32,433 nt of DNA from Scytonematopsis contorta HA4267-MV1 (GTDB lineage: Bacteria > Cyanobacteriota > Cyanobacteriia > Cyanobacteriales > Nostocaceae). The number at the start of each line of letters is the position of its first letter. Positions within the stretch are counted from its first letter, which is position 1. The stretch spans positions 1 to 32,433 of the forward strand of contig JAHHIC010000006.1 of the NCBI GenBank assembly GCA_019359035.1, in the 5' to 3' direction. The position numbers and the translations under genes were made by a program. Shown one piece after another: positions 6,839 through 14,536 of the stretch. The notes under the pieces are model-generated. The model was not told where the DNA came from and ran no database searches. It saw only the letters and a list, made by a program, of their open reading frames with translations.

Positions 6839-9217
6839 CTACTTCTCCTTGATTACAGGAGTCAAATGTTCCGAAATACCGTCAAGCTGAATAACATTAC
6901 ATCCAAGCTTATAAGCAAAATCTACAGATTCTCCAGCACCCAAAGCACTATAAAAACCCGTCGCAAATTTAATCGCTGCTTTATCACCAATTTGCTTATT
7001 CATTCCAATAACATAAGGAATATATTTAACAATAGCTTCAGCTTGAACTTCGGAGTAACAAGCATTGAGGACAACACATTCGATACTGCTAGAGAATAAC
7101 TGGAAAAGTTGAGCAAGTGCATAGTTATCGACTAATTTCAACATTCCGGTGTCATCCTCCAAAGCTAAACCGTCCGACCCGTCACCATGACCGGAGAAAT
7201 GGACAATTTGTGGTTTAAAATCTAGTAATGCTTGGTAAACATCTTGAACGCGCACAGCCCAGCGTTGTTTTAAATCAAATAGTTCGCGCTTTTTGGCTCG
7301 TTGTAGTCCTGCGTCTATTTCTCGCACCTCTTCATCTAACCGCAAATTCGAGGTGTTTTTTGGATTTGCAGCTAAAATCAAAATTGTTTTGGTCGCAGAA
7401 TTGTTAACTTCTGCTGGTTGGTGAGGGTTGTTGGTGATGTTACCACCTATCTGATGAGCGTTAACAGTTTCGGCGTTAACTAAACCACCACCAAATTGAG
7501 CGCCTTGTAGGTTAAAATTAGCTTCTCTTTTACTTTCTGACATAGATTTACTCTCCGACGTAGCTTTAACATCAATAATATTTTGAATTGGTCGAGCAGC
7601 TAATATTTGAATTGTTTCGATTAATTTTGTATTATTTTGGCGATATTCAATGATTTGACTTTGGAAATTTTCTATTTGTCCATCTTTAATTTGTAACTGT
7701 GCGCGATACTGCGATTCCAGTATCTTTAATTTTGCTTCATATAATTCTTTTGTCTCCTTCTCTACCTCAGCTTTATCGGTTTCTGGTGGTACTTCTAACC
7801 TAATTACAAACGCATTACCGCTTTTCTTTTCTATTGCTTGAACTGATAAATTTTCTTCACCATATTTAGCCCTTAGTTCCTGGAAGGACAGAAAAAAGGC
7901 TTTCCAATCAATACCGTCAGCAAATATTAAGTCTACTGTCTCTAAAACTTTTTGAAATAACTTTGTAAATTCTCCTGGTGCAAAATTACCGCTACTGGGA
8001 CGGCGTTCTTGTTGATTTTGTTTAAGATATATATAGTCGCAAATTACGTTATCAAGATTTGTGGTGCTGTTAATATTCCAGTCTTCAATGCAAGCACCTG
8101 TGAGGATTGCGCTAGTAAAATCAGTTCCGTCTAGTTGTGTTAGTGCAAGTTTTGCTCTAGATAAGTCAGCATCTTGTAAATTAGCTTCGCTGAGGTTAGT
8201 GCCAATAAAGCTTGCGTCTGTTAAATTTGCTCCTTGTAAATTAACACCCCGAATGTCTTTATAGCCGAAGTTTTTATCTGCTCCTATACCTGTAACTAAA
8301 ACTTCCCTTAATTCAGTTTGTTGTAAGTAAGTTGAACCAAGACGAGCGCAATTTAGTTCCTGAGTTTGGTTAAAACAGGCACGAGCTAGATTTGCTTCCC
8401 TTAAATCCGTACTTTTAAGAAAAGCTTCTGTAAAGTTAGCATCAGTTAAATTAGCATTGCGGAAGCTTGTACCACCACAAGCAGCAAAAGAAACGCTGAT
8501 TTCTCTAATTAACGCATATCTTGCATCTCCTGACTGCATACGCGAGCTAATACAATCACTTAATAAGAATAAAGTTGAGGCTGAGGCTAAGGTGAAATTT
8601 CCGCTTCCTACTCCACCTAAAATTACGGCGAAAGTTATTGCAAAAGCTTGGGCTACGGTTGCGGCTACGGTTGCAGCTCTATTTTCTCCTACAACGAATG
8701 CAATACCCAGAGCGAAAGCATAAACCCCTGCTCCAGTTCCGGCTCCGATAAAGGCGAAAATTGAGGCTATAATCAGGGTTCCAGCAAAGTTTGAGGAGTA
8801 TGCTTTGGCTAAGACTAAAGCTAAAGCTCCTAAACAGGTATAAGTGAAGACGAGAATGAAATTAGGGTTAGACCTTAGACGAATTATGAATATGGCTGAA
8901 CTTGTAATTGTCATTAAGCTATACAGACCAGCCGCTTGATTTCCTACACCCGAAGAAAATATTTGTAAAACCAAATAGCTAGTAAAAGCCGAAAAACATC
9001 CTGATAATCCCGTCAAAAGACACGAAACCAGTATAAGAAATACTGCCCACCGCTTTCGCAACCCGGCTTGAACGTGGCTAAAATTAGCTCCCACAAGGAT
9101 TGCATCAGTAAAATTAGCCCCTCGTATATCCGCACTACTAAAGTTAGCACCCGTCAGGTCTTGACCTTTAAACGAGCGACCGCGCAGTTTTTGGCCGGAG
9201 GAGTAGTCTGCTGGCAT
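6839..9217 (-). CDS. Pentapeptide-repeat, membrane, coiled-coil and CHAT-protease fusion protein
   Basis: A 792-residue multidomain protein. Residues ~10-48 are pentapeptide repeats (DLTGANFSSADIRGANF); ~56-225 hold about five hydrophobic helices; ~250-380 are more pentapeptide repeats (NLTDANFTEA, NLSEANLQDADLSRA). A conserved cyanobacterial linker follows (FADGIDWKAFFLSFQEL, ~432-448), then a charged coiled coil (~480-545). Residues ~569-595 carry the glycine-rich motif shared with the NACHT protein (AQFGGG, NAETVNA, QIGGNI). The C-terminal domain (~611-790) is a caspase-like CHAT peptidase: catalytic His in VHFSGHGDG (H677) and Cys in VVLNACYS (C720) are both present, so it is probably active. 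It is the first gene of a likely operon with the NACHT gene. Inference: a membrane-tethered protease effector triggered through the shared motif, with cell death as the outcome. Confidence 0.9.
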   Translation of the reverse strand: MPADYSSGQKLRGRSFKGQDLTGANFSSADIRGANFTDAILVGANFSHVQAGLRKRWAVFLILVSCLLTGLSGCFSAFTSYLVLQIFSSGVGNQAAGLYSLMTITSSAIFIIRLRSNPNFILVFTYTCLGALALVLAKAYSSNFAGTLIIASIFAFIGAGTGAGVYAFALGIAFVVGENRAATVAATVAQAFAITFAVILGGVGSGNFTLASASTLFLLSDCISSRMQSGDARYALIREISVSFAACGGTSFRNANLTDANFTEAFLKSTDLREANLARACFNQTQELNCARLGSTYLQQTELREVLVTGIGADKNFGYKDIRGVNLQGANLTDASFIGTNLSEANLQDADLSRAKLALTQLDGTDFTSAILTGACIEDWNINSTTNLDNVICDYIYLKQNQQERRPSSGNFAPGEFTKLFQKVLETVDLIFADGIDWKAFFLSFQELRAKYGEENLSVQAIEKKSGNAFVIRLEVPPETDKAEVEKETKELYEAKLKILESQYRAQLQIKDGQIENFQSQIIEYRQNNTKLIETIQILAARPIQNIIDVKATSESKSMSESKREANFNLQGAQFGGGLVNAETVNAHQIGGNITNNPHQPAEVNNSATKTILILAANPKNTSNLRLDEEVREIDAGLQRAKKRELFDLKQRWAVRVQDVYQALLDFKPQIVHFSGHGDGSDGLALEDDTGMLKLVDNYALAQLFQLFSSSIECVVLNACYSEVQAEAIVKYIPYVIGMNKQIGDKAAIKFATGFYSALGAGESVDFAYKLGCNVIQLDGISEHLTPVIKEK

Positions 9218-9874
9218 AACTTTACAGGCTAATTAGAGTAATATTGATACTCAAATACACTTAGATTATGAGGTATTCCGGCGAAAACTGCGAAAATCTA
9301 CTTAAGTAGTCATTGTTTTATGTGACTTTTAAATGCTGTGGTGGTCGTGTATCGCCTATGTAACGCCGCTTGCTCAAATAAAAATATCACCAATTCAGAT
9401 TTAGTTTTAAAGCTGGTTGTGCTTCCGACACCTATCCTTCCCCTTATTTACCAAATAAATATGGAGCCTGGGGATTTAAAAATTCTAAGATTGCAACCCG
9501 CAAAGGTAGTTCGTCGGTTCTACACCTAACAGTAGGACTCATACACCCAAAATGTGATTATTACATTAAGCCAAAAATCAATATTACAAACATGAAAGTT
9601 ATTGAAGTGTAAAAATTAAGTTATTTAAATTCATGTTGACAATTAGCCATCAATACCCATGTGTGTCTCCGCGTCAGCTGGGCAACTAGTCTGCTAAACA
9701 TTGGGACTGGAAACCCTTGATACAAAAGGGTTTGAATTTAAGAAATAAGAAACGAAATAAATTTTCTTCTTAATTGAACTTTTTGCTTAATATTTCTTGA
9801 TTTTTGTTTGACTTTTAACTTTAATTATGAGAATATAATGCGTTATGCTGAAAATGGGTGGTTTTGATTGACCC
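9218..9874. other. Intergenic region upstream of the CHAT-NACHT operon
   Basis: This 657-bp stretch must hold the CHAT-operon promoter and the end of the toxin-antitoxin transcript. No full gene is evident. A minus-strand open stretch around 9340-9460 (reading ...SFKTKSELVIFLFEQAALHRRYTTT) looks more protein-like than chance but has no clear start or family, so it may be a gene remnant. From 9711 onward lies one copy of the ~103-bp inverted repeat listed separately. Confidence 0.4.
9711..9813 (+). repeat. Copy A of a ~103-bp inverted repeat pair
   Basis: Begins with a hairpin AAACCCTTGATACAAAAGGGTTT and continues through GATTAAG-poor, AT-rich sequence including AAATAAGAAACG and TTTTCTTCTTAATTGAA. 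The same sequence in opposite orientation occurs at 14537-14639 with roughly four fifths of bases identical by eye. No reading frame is shared. The pair brackets the toxin-antitoxin, partition and DUF262 genes. Confidence 0.8.
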
Positions 9875-10171
9875 TCAAAGTTCCAGGCTTTCTTGGGATG
9901 AATGCCAGAATCGAGCAACACTTATTAGCTTCTTATCCTCCTCGACTCGATACACAATGCGGTATGGCTTGAGAATAACTTGCCGAATCGATGGGTCGTT
10001 GAATTCCGGCACCATTTGACCAAAGAATGGAAACCGTCCTAGTTCCTTGGTTTTGTTGAGTAGATTTTGCCCTACTGATGAGGCGGCTTCTGGATTGTTT
10101 AATGCGATGTACCTCACAATCGCTTCCAAATCTCCAACCGCTTTTGGAGATAATATTACGTTGTAGTCCAT
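9875..10171 (-). CDS. RelE/ParE-family toxin
   Basis: A 98-residue protein of the RelE/ParE superfamily, toxins that cleave ribosome-bound mRNA (RelE) or poison gyrase (ParE). Typical features are the N-terminal LSPKAVGDLEAIVRYIALNNPEAA helices, the FPFFGQMVPEF turn, and the core strands RQVILKPYRIVYRVEEDKKLISVARFWH. The conserved Arg in PYRIVYRV and the final WHSSQE segment fit ParE/RelE proteins of cyanobacteria. Its start overlaps the end of the antitoxin gene by 16 nt, the usual antitoxin-first arrangement, so the two are probably translated together. The likely role is plasmid addiction. RelE versus ParE activity cannot be decided from this sequence. Confidence 0.9.
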   Translation of the reverse strand: MDYNVILSPKAVGDLEAIVRYIALNNPEAASSVGQNLLNKTKELGRFPFFGQMVPEFNDPSIRQVILKPYRIVYRVEEDKKLISVARFWHSSQESLEL

Positions 10172-10341
10172 TCTGCCATCATTTGCTCTACGGACTCAAC
10201 AGATATGCCTTGTCCCTGGTCGATAGAATCTAAACCTTCTTTAACAGCTGCGATAAACTCAATCTCGCGCAGTATTTCGCGCAAAGATACGGTCTGAGGT
10301 AAACGCTTTACAAGTTCAAGCACTGCTTCTTTGTCACTCAT
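10156..10341 (-). CDS. Antitoxin of the RelE/ParE pair
   Basis: A 61-residue acidic protein directly upstream of, and overlapping, the toxin gene. Sequence such as RLPQTVSLREILREIEFIAAVKEGLDSIDQG, followed by SVESVEQMMAEW, fits the small helical antitoxins that accompany RelE/ParE toxins in cyanobacteria. The C-terminal helix probably wraps the toxin. DNA-binding autoregulation is usual for such pairs, but no clear operator is seen in the 67 bp separating it from the RHH gene. The assignment rests mainly on size, overlap and partner. Confidence 0.85.
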   Translation of the reverse strand: MSDKEAVLELVKRLPQTVSLREILREIEFIAAVKEGLDSIDQGQGISVESVEQMMAEWTTT

Positions 10342-10408
10342 TGCAAATCACAGCTTGTGGTTGGTGGACATCAATATTATACTCCAATGTTACGAGAAAC
10401 GCGCTTGA

Positions 10409-11416
10409 CTATTCAGAAACCTGGATACCCAGATTTTTGATTTTCAACAATGCCGCTTTTTCACCTTCTTCCTTAGCTAGTTTAATAAATGCACCAGCTA
10501 TTTCTTCAAGTAAATCGCTTCTATCCATGTATACCCCCTCATCTTCCAGGTTCATCAGCACGCGATTAATATCCCTGCTCAACTTTTTGGGAATACGGAA
10601 CGTGGTTTGTGTGTAGTCAGGGTTTTCACGTTTTGCCAGCTTCTCGCTTGGTTGTGTGGGTTGTTGGATTGCTGGGTATCCAGCTACTTGACTACCAAGC
10701 TGATTATCTGAATTACTGATTTCTTTTGTTGCTTGCATGGGTTGTTGAGTATCCAGATGTGTAGATGGTAGATTGACGGATTGGTCTACTAACGGCTTGT
10801 TGGGCAGATGTTCGGGTTGTTGGGTATCCAAATGTGTGGCTGTGGTGTTTACTGATTCTGTTACATCATCCTGTAAAGCTGTTTGGGTGGCTGAGTTTGT
10901 CTCTGTTTGTAATTGCGAGGATGATTGGGTATCCGGGTATTCATTACCATTTGCTGTAATTTGGGTATGAATCTGTGTAGATGGTTGGGTATCCAGTTGT
11001 GTGGATTGTTGTTTATTTCCCGATAGAATGGCTTCCTGCTGGGCTTTATTCGCAGATGGTCGCTTCCTCCCATGCCTGGATTTACCATCAGAGCTTGATG
11101 CTGATTTTTTCGCGCTTGTGGTCGTAGGCTGTGTGGATGGTTGGGTATTCGCGTCCCCAGAAAAATTATCAAATGTGCTAGCTGCTGATGAAGACTCTGG
11201 GTTTTCAAGAGTGCTTGTGGTATCTGGTTGTGTAGATGGTTGGGTATCCGGCTGTGTGGTTTGATTGTCCTCTGCTGATGAATCTGGCTGGTTATCTGGA
11301 TACCCGGATGATTGGGTATTTTCTTGTGCAACCCCCAATACTTCGGTAAACCTGCTCACCCGTTTGTTTTTAGCGCTTGCACTACTTCTTTTTTTAGTTC
11401 TGTCCAATCCCGCCAT
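10409..11416 (-). CDS. ParB-like partition protein with C-terminal ribbon-helix-helix domain
   Basis: A 335-residue protein whose last ~65 residues (TTFRIPKKLSRDINRVLMNLEDEG...RSDLLEEIAGAFIKLA) form a ribbon-helix-helix DNA-binding domain. Residues ~30-265 are low complexity, rich in Gln, Thr, Ser and Pro, with recurring DTQPSTQ units. It overlaps the end of parA by 61 bp on the same strand, the standard ParA plus RHH-type ParB layout, so it probably binds a centromere site and stimulates ParA. The gene carries the 8-bp sequence GGGTATCC (or its complement) seven times, in three codon phases and both orientations, and again upstream of parA. This suggests the gene body itself holds binding sites. 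It is much longer than usual RHH partition proteins because of the repetitive region. Confidence 0.8.
   Translation of the reverse strand: MAGLDRTKKRSSASAKNKRVSRFTEVLGVAQENTQSSGYPDNQPDSSAEDNQTTQPDTQPSTQPDTTSTLENPESSSAASTFDNFSGDANTQPSTQPTTTSAKKSASSSDGKSRHGRKRPSANKAQQEAILSGNKQQSTQLDTQPSTQIHTQITANGNEYPDTQSSSQLQTETNSATQTALQDDVTESVNTTATHLDTQQPEHLPNKPLVDQSVNLPSTHLDTQQPMQATKEISNSDNQLGSQVAGYPAIQQPTQPSEKLAKRENPDYTQTTFRIPKKLSRDINRVLMNLEDEGVYMDRSDLLEEIAGAFIKLAKEEGEKAALLKIKNLGIQVSE
10423..11321. repeat. GGGTATCC iteron-like repeats inside the partition gene
   Basis: Exact GGGTATCC or its complement lies at 10423, 10674, 10822, 10927, 10987, 11242 and 11298. Near matches are at 10747 (GAGTATCC), 10935 and 11143 (GGGTATTC), 10963 (GGGTATGA) and 11314 (GGGTATTT). 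Because the motif encodes D-T-Q, G-Y-P and G-I-Q in different places and occurs on both strands, it cannot be explained only by a repeated peptide. Confidence 0.75.
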
Positions 11417-11964
11417 GCTGTTTTTCCTCCTCTTACTTTATGCAGTGGTACGCCTTGAATTACCGCGTCTTTATATGCTTTATAAAATCGAATCTTTTGG
11501 CTCAATACTGGGTAGCCTTGTGATTGCAGTGCGGACATTGCCTCAGCACCATCCTTTTGCGGTGGTGGTGGAACCATCGTTAGCAACACCCGCCAGTTAG
11601 TATCCGGTGGTAGGGATTTAGCCACAAGTGCCATTGCTTCCATAGCCAGTAGGTCTGGTGGTGTTGGCACAATTAACAAATCACACCCCCTCGCTAGTTC
11701 TTCTACTTCTACATCATTGGGACGAGCAGGAGTATCAAAAATGATGTACTCAAACTTTTGCGCTCGCATTAGTTTTGCTGCTTCTTTTTCTCCACATACC
11801 TGAAATGGTAATCCCCCAGGACGTGCCCAAGTTGTTGCAGAACGGTTGGGGTCAGCGTCTATTACGAGAGTTGCACCGTCTGAACAAAATAGCGATGCAA
11901 GGCAGATGGCGGAAGTGGTTTTGGAAACCCCGCCTTTGAATGAGGTGAGAGAGATTATTGGCAT
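11356..11964 (-). CDS. parA: ParA-family partition ATPase
   Basis: A 202-residue ParA/MinD-type ATPase of the short kind without an N-terminal DNA-binding domain (type Ib, or ParF-like). The deviant Walker A motif is FKGGVSKTT (residues 9-17) with the signature lysine; the residue before the second Lys is Ser where Gly is usual. Other motifs are VIDADPNRSATTW (Walker A') and YIIFDTPARPND (Walker B). It starts with ATG after a strong GGAGGG Shine-Dalgarno and overlaps the downstream RHH gene, together forming a partition operon. Short ParA proteins usually rely on their small partner as operon repressor, and candidate operators lie upstream (12003-12090). The role is segregating plasmid copies before division. 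Confidence 0.92.
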   Translation of the reverse strand: MPIISLTSFKGGVSKTTSAICLASLFCSDGATLVIDADPNRSATTWARPGGLPFQVCGEKEAAKLMRAQKFEYIIFDTPARPNDVEVEELARGCDLLIVPTPPDLLAMEAMALVAKSLPPDTNWRVLLTMVPPPPQKDGAEAMSALQSQGYPVLSQKIRFYKAYKDAVIQGVPLHKVRGGKTAWRDWTELKKEVVQALKTNG

Positions 11965-12092
11965 AACCCTCCAATTGAGATGAAAATATCATACCGTTAT
12001 GTGGGTATTTATAAATACGGGTTTATGGAAGATTAGATATTTAAATGTATATAAATCTGGGTAATTAAGTTTCTGGATACCCAGGTATCGGT
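11959..12092 (-). promoter_or_regulatory. parA promoter/centromere candidate; copy 1 of a 134-bp direct repeat
   Basis: Includes the parA start codon and Shine-Dalgarno, a possible -10 (TATGAT, minus strand, near 11988-11993), the 14-bp palindrome GTATTTATAAATAC (12005-12018) and the dyad GATACC-CA-GGTATC (12076-12089). The last contains the same GGATACCC octamer that recurs inside the partition gene. The whole stretch is repeated in the same orientation at 14872-15006. Such clustered dyads upstream of parA usually serve as both operator and centromere in RHH systems. Confidence 0.65.
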
Positions 12093-12148
12093 TTTCTGGT
12101 TTAGGTTTGGGGGAAACGGGCTTTTTTAAGTTAAACTACAAAGCAAGT

Positions 12149-12240
12149 CAATACTGCTCGGTTAAGCCTTTTTTAGGCATTATAAACAACGATATTTCAA
12201 GGGTTTTAGCCTACTTTATTTCCTTAACCGAGCAGTATTG
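12149..12240. mobile_element. 92-bp MITE-like element with 18-bp terminal inverted repeats
   Basis: Perfect 18-bp terminal inverted repeats (CAATACTGCTCGGTTAAG at 12149-12166, its complement at 12223-12240) enclose 56 bp with no ORF. A perfect 10-bp direct repeat, CAAAGCAAGT, flanks it (12139-12148 and 12241-12250), as expected for a target-site duplication. It is a non-autonomous element presumably moved by a transposase encoded elsewhere. It sits just upstream of the DUF262 gene and may have altered its promoter. Confidence 0.88.
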
Positions 12241-12268
12241 CAAAGCAAGTGACAAGTGAGGAGTAATT

Positions 12269-14068
12269 ATGAGTACAACAAACATTCAATCATCTCCTAT
12301 TCAAAGAGAACTTTCAATTAGAAGCGAAAGTATACAACGAATTTATAATTTTTATGTAAATAATGTATTTTATGCTAACAGAAGATATCAAAGAAAATTA
12401 GTTTGGACTATAGAAGAGAAAAGAGCATTTATAGATTCAATTTTACAAGGATTTCCAGTTCCTATTATCTTATTGGCGGAAACAGAAAAAGATAAAAAAT
12501 CTGTCTTTGAAATTATAGATGGGATGCAAAGATTAAATGCTATCACGTCCTTTATTGAAGGAGAATTTGATATTGAAGGCAAATATTTTGATTTACAAAC
12601 AATGGTAGAATCAAAATCTAGGTTAGATCAGGGCAAATTAGTACAAATAAATCCTGTTCTCGAAAGAAAATATTGTGAAATAATAGGCAGTTATATTCTT
12701 CCACTTTCCGTTTATTCCTTTGATGATAATGATAAAGTTGACGAGATATTCAGAAGAATCAACTCTAACGGTAAACATTTATCAAAACAAGAATTACGTT
12801 CAGCAGGAGCAACTTCTAAATTTGCTAATTTAGTTAGAGTCATTTCAAGCGAAATAAGATCGGACGCATCAGCTTCAGACATTGTTCTTCTTAATGAGAT
12901 GAAAAAAATTAGTATTACCAATAAACAACTTGATTATGGTATCAAAATCGATGATATTTTTTGGGTAAAAAATAAAATTTTAACAAAACAAATGCTGAGG
13001 CAATCAGAAGATGAGCAAATTGTTGCTAACATCATTGCATATATTATACTATACCCGAAAATTGATAAAAGTAGTGCTTCTCTCTTAGACGAATATTATG
13101 GTTTTAAAAACGGTGATAATCAGGAGAAAATAGAAAGTTTATTAGTGTTAAAGCAACCCGAATTTATTAAAAAACAGTTTATAATTATTTATAATCATAT
13201 TCGTGAAATTCTAAAAGAATCTAACAAAAATTTTTGCGATTTGATAAGTTTAAATAATCTCAATTATATGCCACGTCCTTTTCAAATAATATTTTTAAGT
13301 TTTTACGATTTAGTATTTAATGAACAAATGGAAATAGCTAATTATGATGGATTAGTAAAATCTTTAAAGAATATTAATAATGATATAAATACTACTAGCG
13401 GACCGACATGGAGCTATCAAAATAAAAGGCGTAATATAGACAAGGTTAAAGGAATCATTAGAAAGTTTTTTAAAAAAAGAGATAATAACGATCCTGCTAA
13501 AGATTCATGGTTAACAGAATTTGAAACTTTACTAACTCAATCGAAAACAGAACAAACTTTATATGACTTTAAACAAGGTTTTACACAACTAAATCAAAGA
13601 GGAGAATTTGATCGAGAAAATTTTAGTAAAATAATTCAAACTTTAACTGCAATGGCAAATCATTCTCCTAATGCAATTGGTTATGTTTGTATTGGAGTAG
13701 CAGATAATGATCGAACAGCACAAAGGATAAAAGAAATATATAATATTGACCCCGTGAATTATAAAAATTTCAAGATAACAGGAATAGAACATGAAGCAAA
13801 TAGATTACAGGGAAATCTTGATAGTTTTTATCGCTGGATAATTCAACAAATTAAATTAGAACCTATTCCTCAAACAGCTAAAGATACCATAGGTAGAGAA
13901 ATTAAAATAATTAATTATTATGATAAATGTGTAGTTATCTTTTGCTTAAAAGCTGAAGAACCCATTCCATACGATGGAAAATTCTATCAGCGTATAGGTT
14001 CAAATATTGATGAAATTAAACTTGAAGAATATGCAGAACTTTTTAAACGTTTCTCTAAAAAAACCTAA
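12269..14068 (+). CDS. DUF262 (GmrSD-N / ParB-like) fused to AlbA_2 (Schlafen-type) domain protein; defence candidate
   Basis: A 599-residue protein. The N-terminal ~200 residues are a DUF262/GmrSD N-terminal domain with ParB-like nucleotide-binding motifs: YQRKLVWTIEEKRAFIDSIL, GFPVPIILL, FEIIDGMQRLNAI and IFRRINSNGKHLS. The middle (about 200-420) is helical and unassigned. The C-terminal ~170 residues resemble an AlbA_2 (Schlafen-AAA_4) domain: TLYDFKQGFTQLN, a central GYVCIGVADND and the ending RIGSNIDEIKLEEYAELFKRF. The HNH part (DUF1524) found in GmrSD, BrxU and SspE-type nucleases is absent. DUF262 proteins commonly act against phage DNA, so a defence role is a reasonable inference. A GAGGAGT Shine-Dalgarno precedes the ATG. 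The gene is visibly more AT-rich than its neighbours and is flanked by repeats and gene scraps, consistent with recent acquisition. Confidence 0.85.
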   Translation: MSTTNIQSSPIQRELSIRSESIQRIYNFYVNNVFYANRRYQRKLVWTIEEKRAFIDSILQGFPVPIILLAETEKDKKSVFEIIDGMQRLNAITSFIEGEFDIEGKYFDLQTMVESKSRLDQGKLVQINPVLERKYCEIIGSYILPLSVYSFDDNDKVDEIFRRINSNGKHLSKQELRSAGATSKFANLVRVISSEIRSDASASDIVLLNEMKKISITNKQLDYGIKIDDIFWVKNKILTKQMLRQSEDEQIVANIIAYIILYPKIDKSSASLLDEYYGFKNGDNQEKIESLLVLKQPEFIKKQFIIIYNHIREILKESNKNFCDLISLNNLNYMPRPFQIIFLSFYDLVFNEQMEIANYDGLVKSLKNINNDINTTSGPTWSYQNKRRNIDKVKGIIRKFFKKRDNNDPAKDSWLTEFETLLTQSKTEQTLYDFKQGFTQLNQRGEFDRENFSKIIQTLTAMANHSPNAIGYVCIGVADNDRTAQRIKEIYNIDPVNYKNFKITGIEHEANRLQGNLDSFYRWIIQQIKLEPIPQTAKDTIGREIKIINYYDKCVVIFCLKAEEPIPYDGKFYQRIGSNIDEIKLEEYAELFKRFSKKT

Positions 14069-14228
14069 ATGTAGCGAACTACAAACAAGCCAATTTTGAA
14101 GCCACATTAACTACAAATAAAGGGGGTCTCAAAACCACAAATCTTTGACAATCTTTGAAACATAGATATAGCAAGGGTTACCAGCCGTTTAGTTGCCAGT
14201 GGGGTGCAGTGGCTCAAACAAGCAACCT

Positions 14229-14366
14229 GCTGTTTTCGTTTGCGAACTTGTTGACGGGGAATATGTAAAGAGAATATTCCGAGGCAATGACTTAATCGTT
14301 TCCCCCACCTTCCCCCAACTCAACCTTACCGCACAGCAGATTTTTGAAGAGGCTTTGCCCTTGTAA
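14229..14366 (+). pseudogene. C-terminal fragment of an Uma2-family endonuclease (DUF820)
   Basis: The frame reads VFVCELVDGEYVKRIFRGND, then VSPTFPQLNLTAQQIFEE, and stops at 14366. This is the characteristic last third of the Uma2 family (DUF820), PD-(D/E)XK-type restriction endonuclease-like proteins abundant in cyanobacteria. The rest of the gene, including catalytic residues, is missing, so it is a dead remnant. Confidence 0.8.
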
Positions 14367-14536
14367 AGCCGAAATCACCTGTTGATAACCCCGACTCTCG
14401 TGCAACTAGAACATAAATACTGATGGACAATGCTTCAAACTTTTACACGCTTGGGTGGGATAATTTTATTGATATCCCCAAGTCTTAAGCAACTATTTTT
14501 AGCAAAACATATCATCATTTCACAATTCGTGTGCTC

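Noticed and set aside
9338-9529. Plus-strand ORF of 63 codons upstream of the CHAT operon
   Set aside because: No Shine-Dalgarno or family match. The opposite strand looks more protein-like there, so it is probably a shadow of a remnant.
9711-9733. Hairpin AAACCCTTGATAC...GGGTTT considered as a CRISPR repeat or terminator
   Set aside because: There are only two copies, in inverted orientation and kilobases apart, with no spacer array and no T-run.
10861-11331. Minus-strand 156-codon frame within the RHH partition gene
   Set aside because: It follows the repeats of the partition gene in another frame and has His/Pro/Gln-rich nonsense composition.
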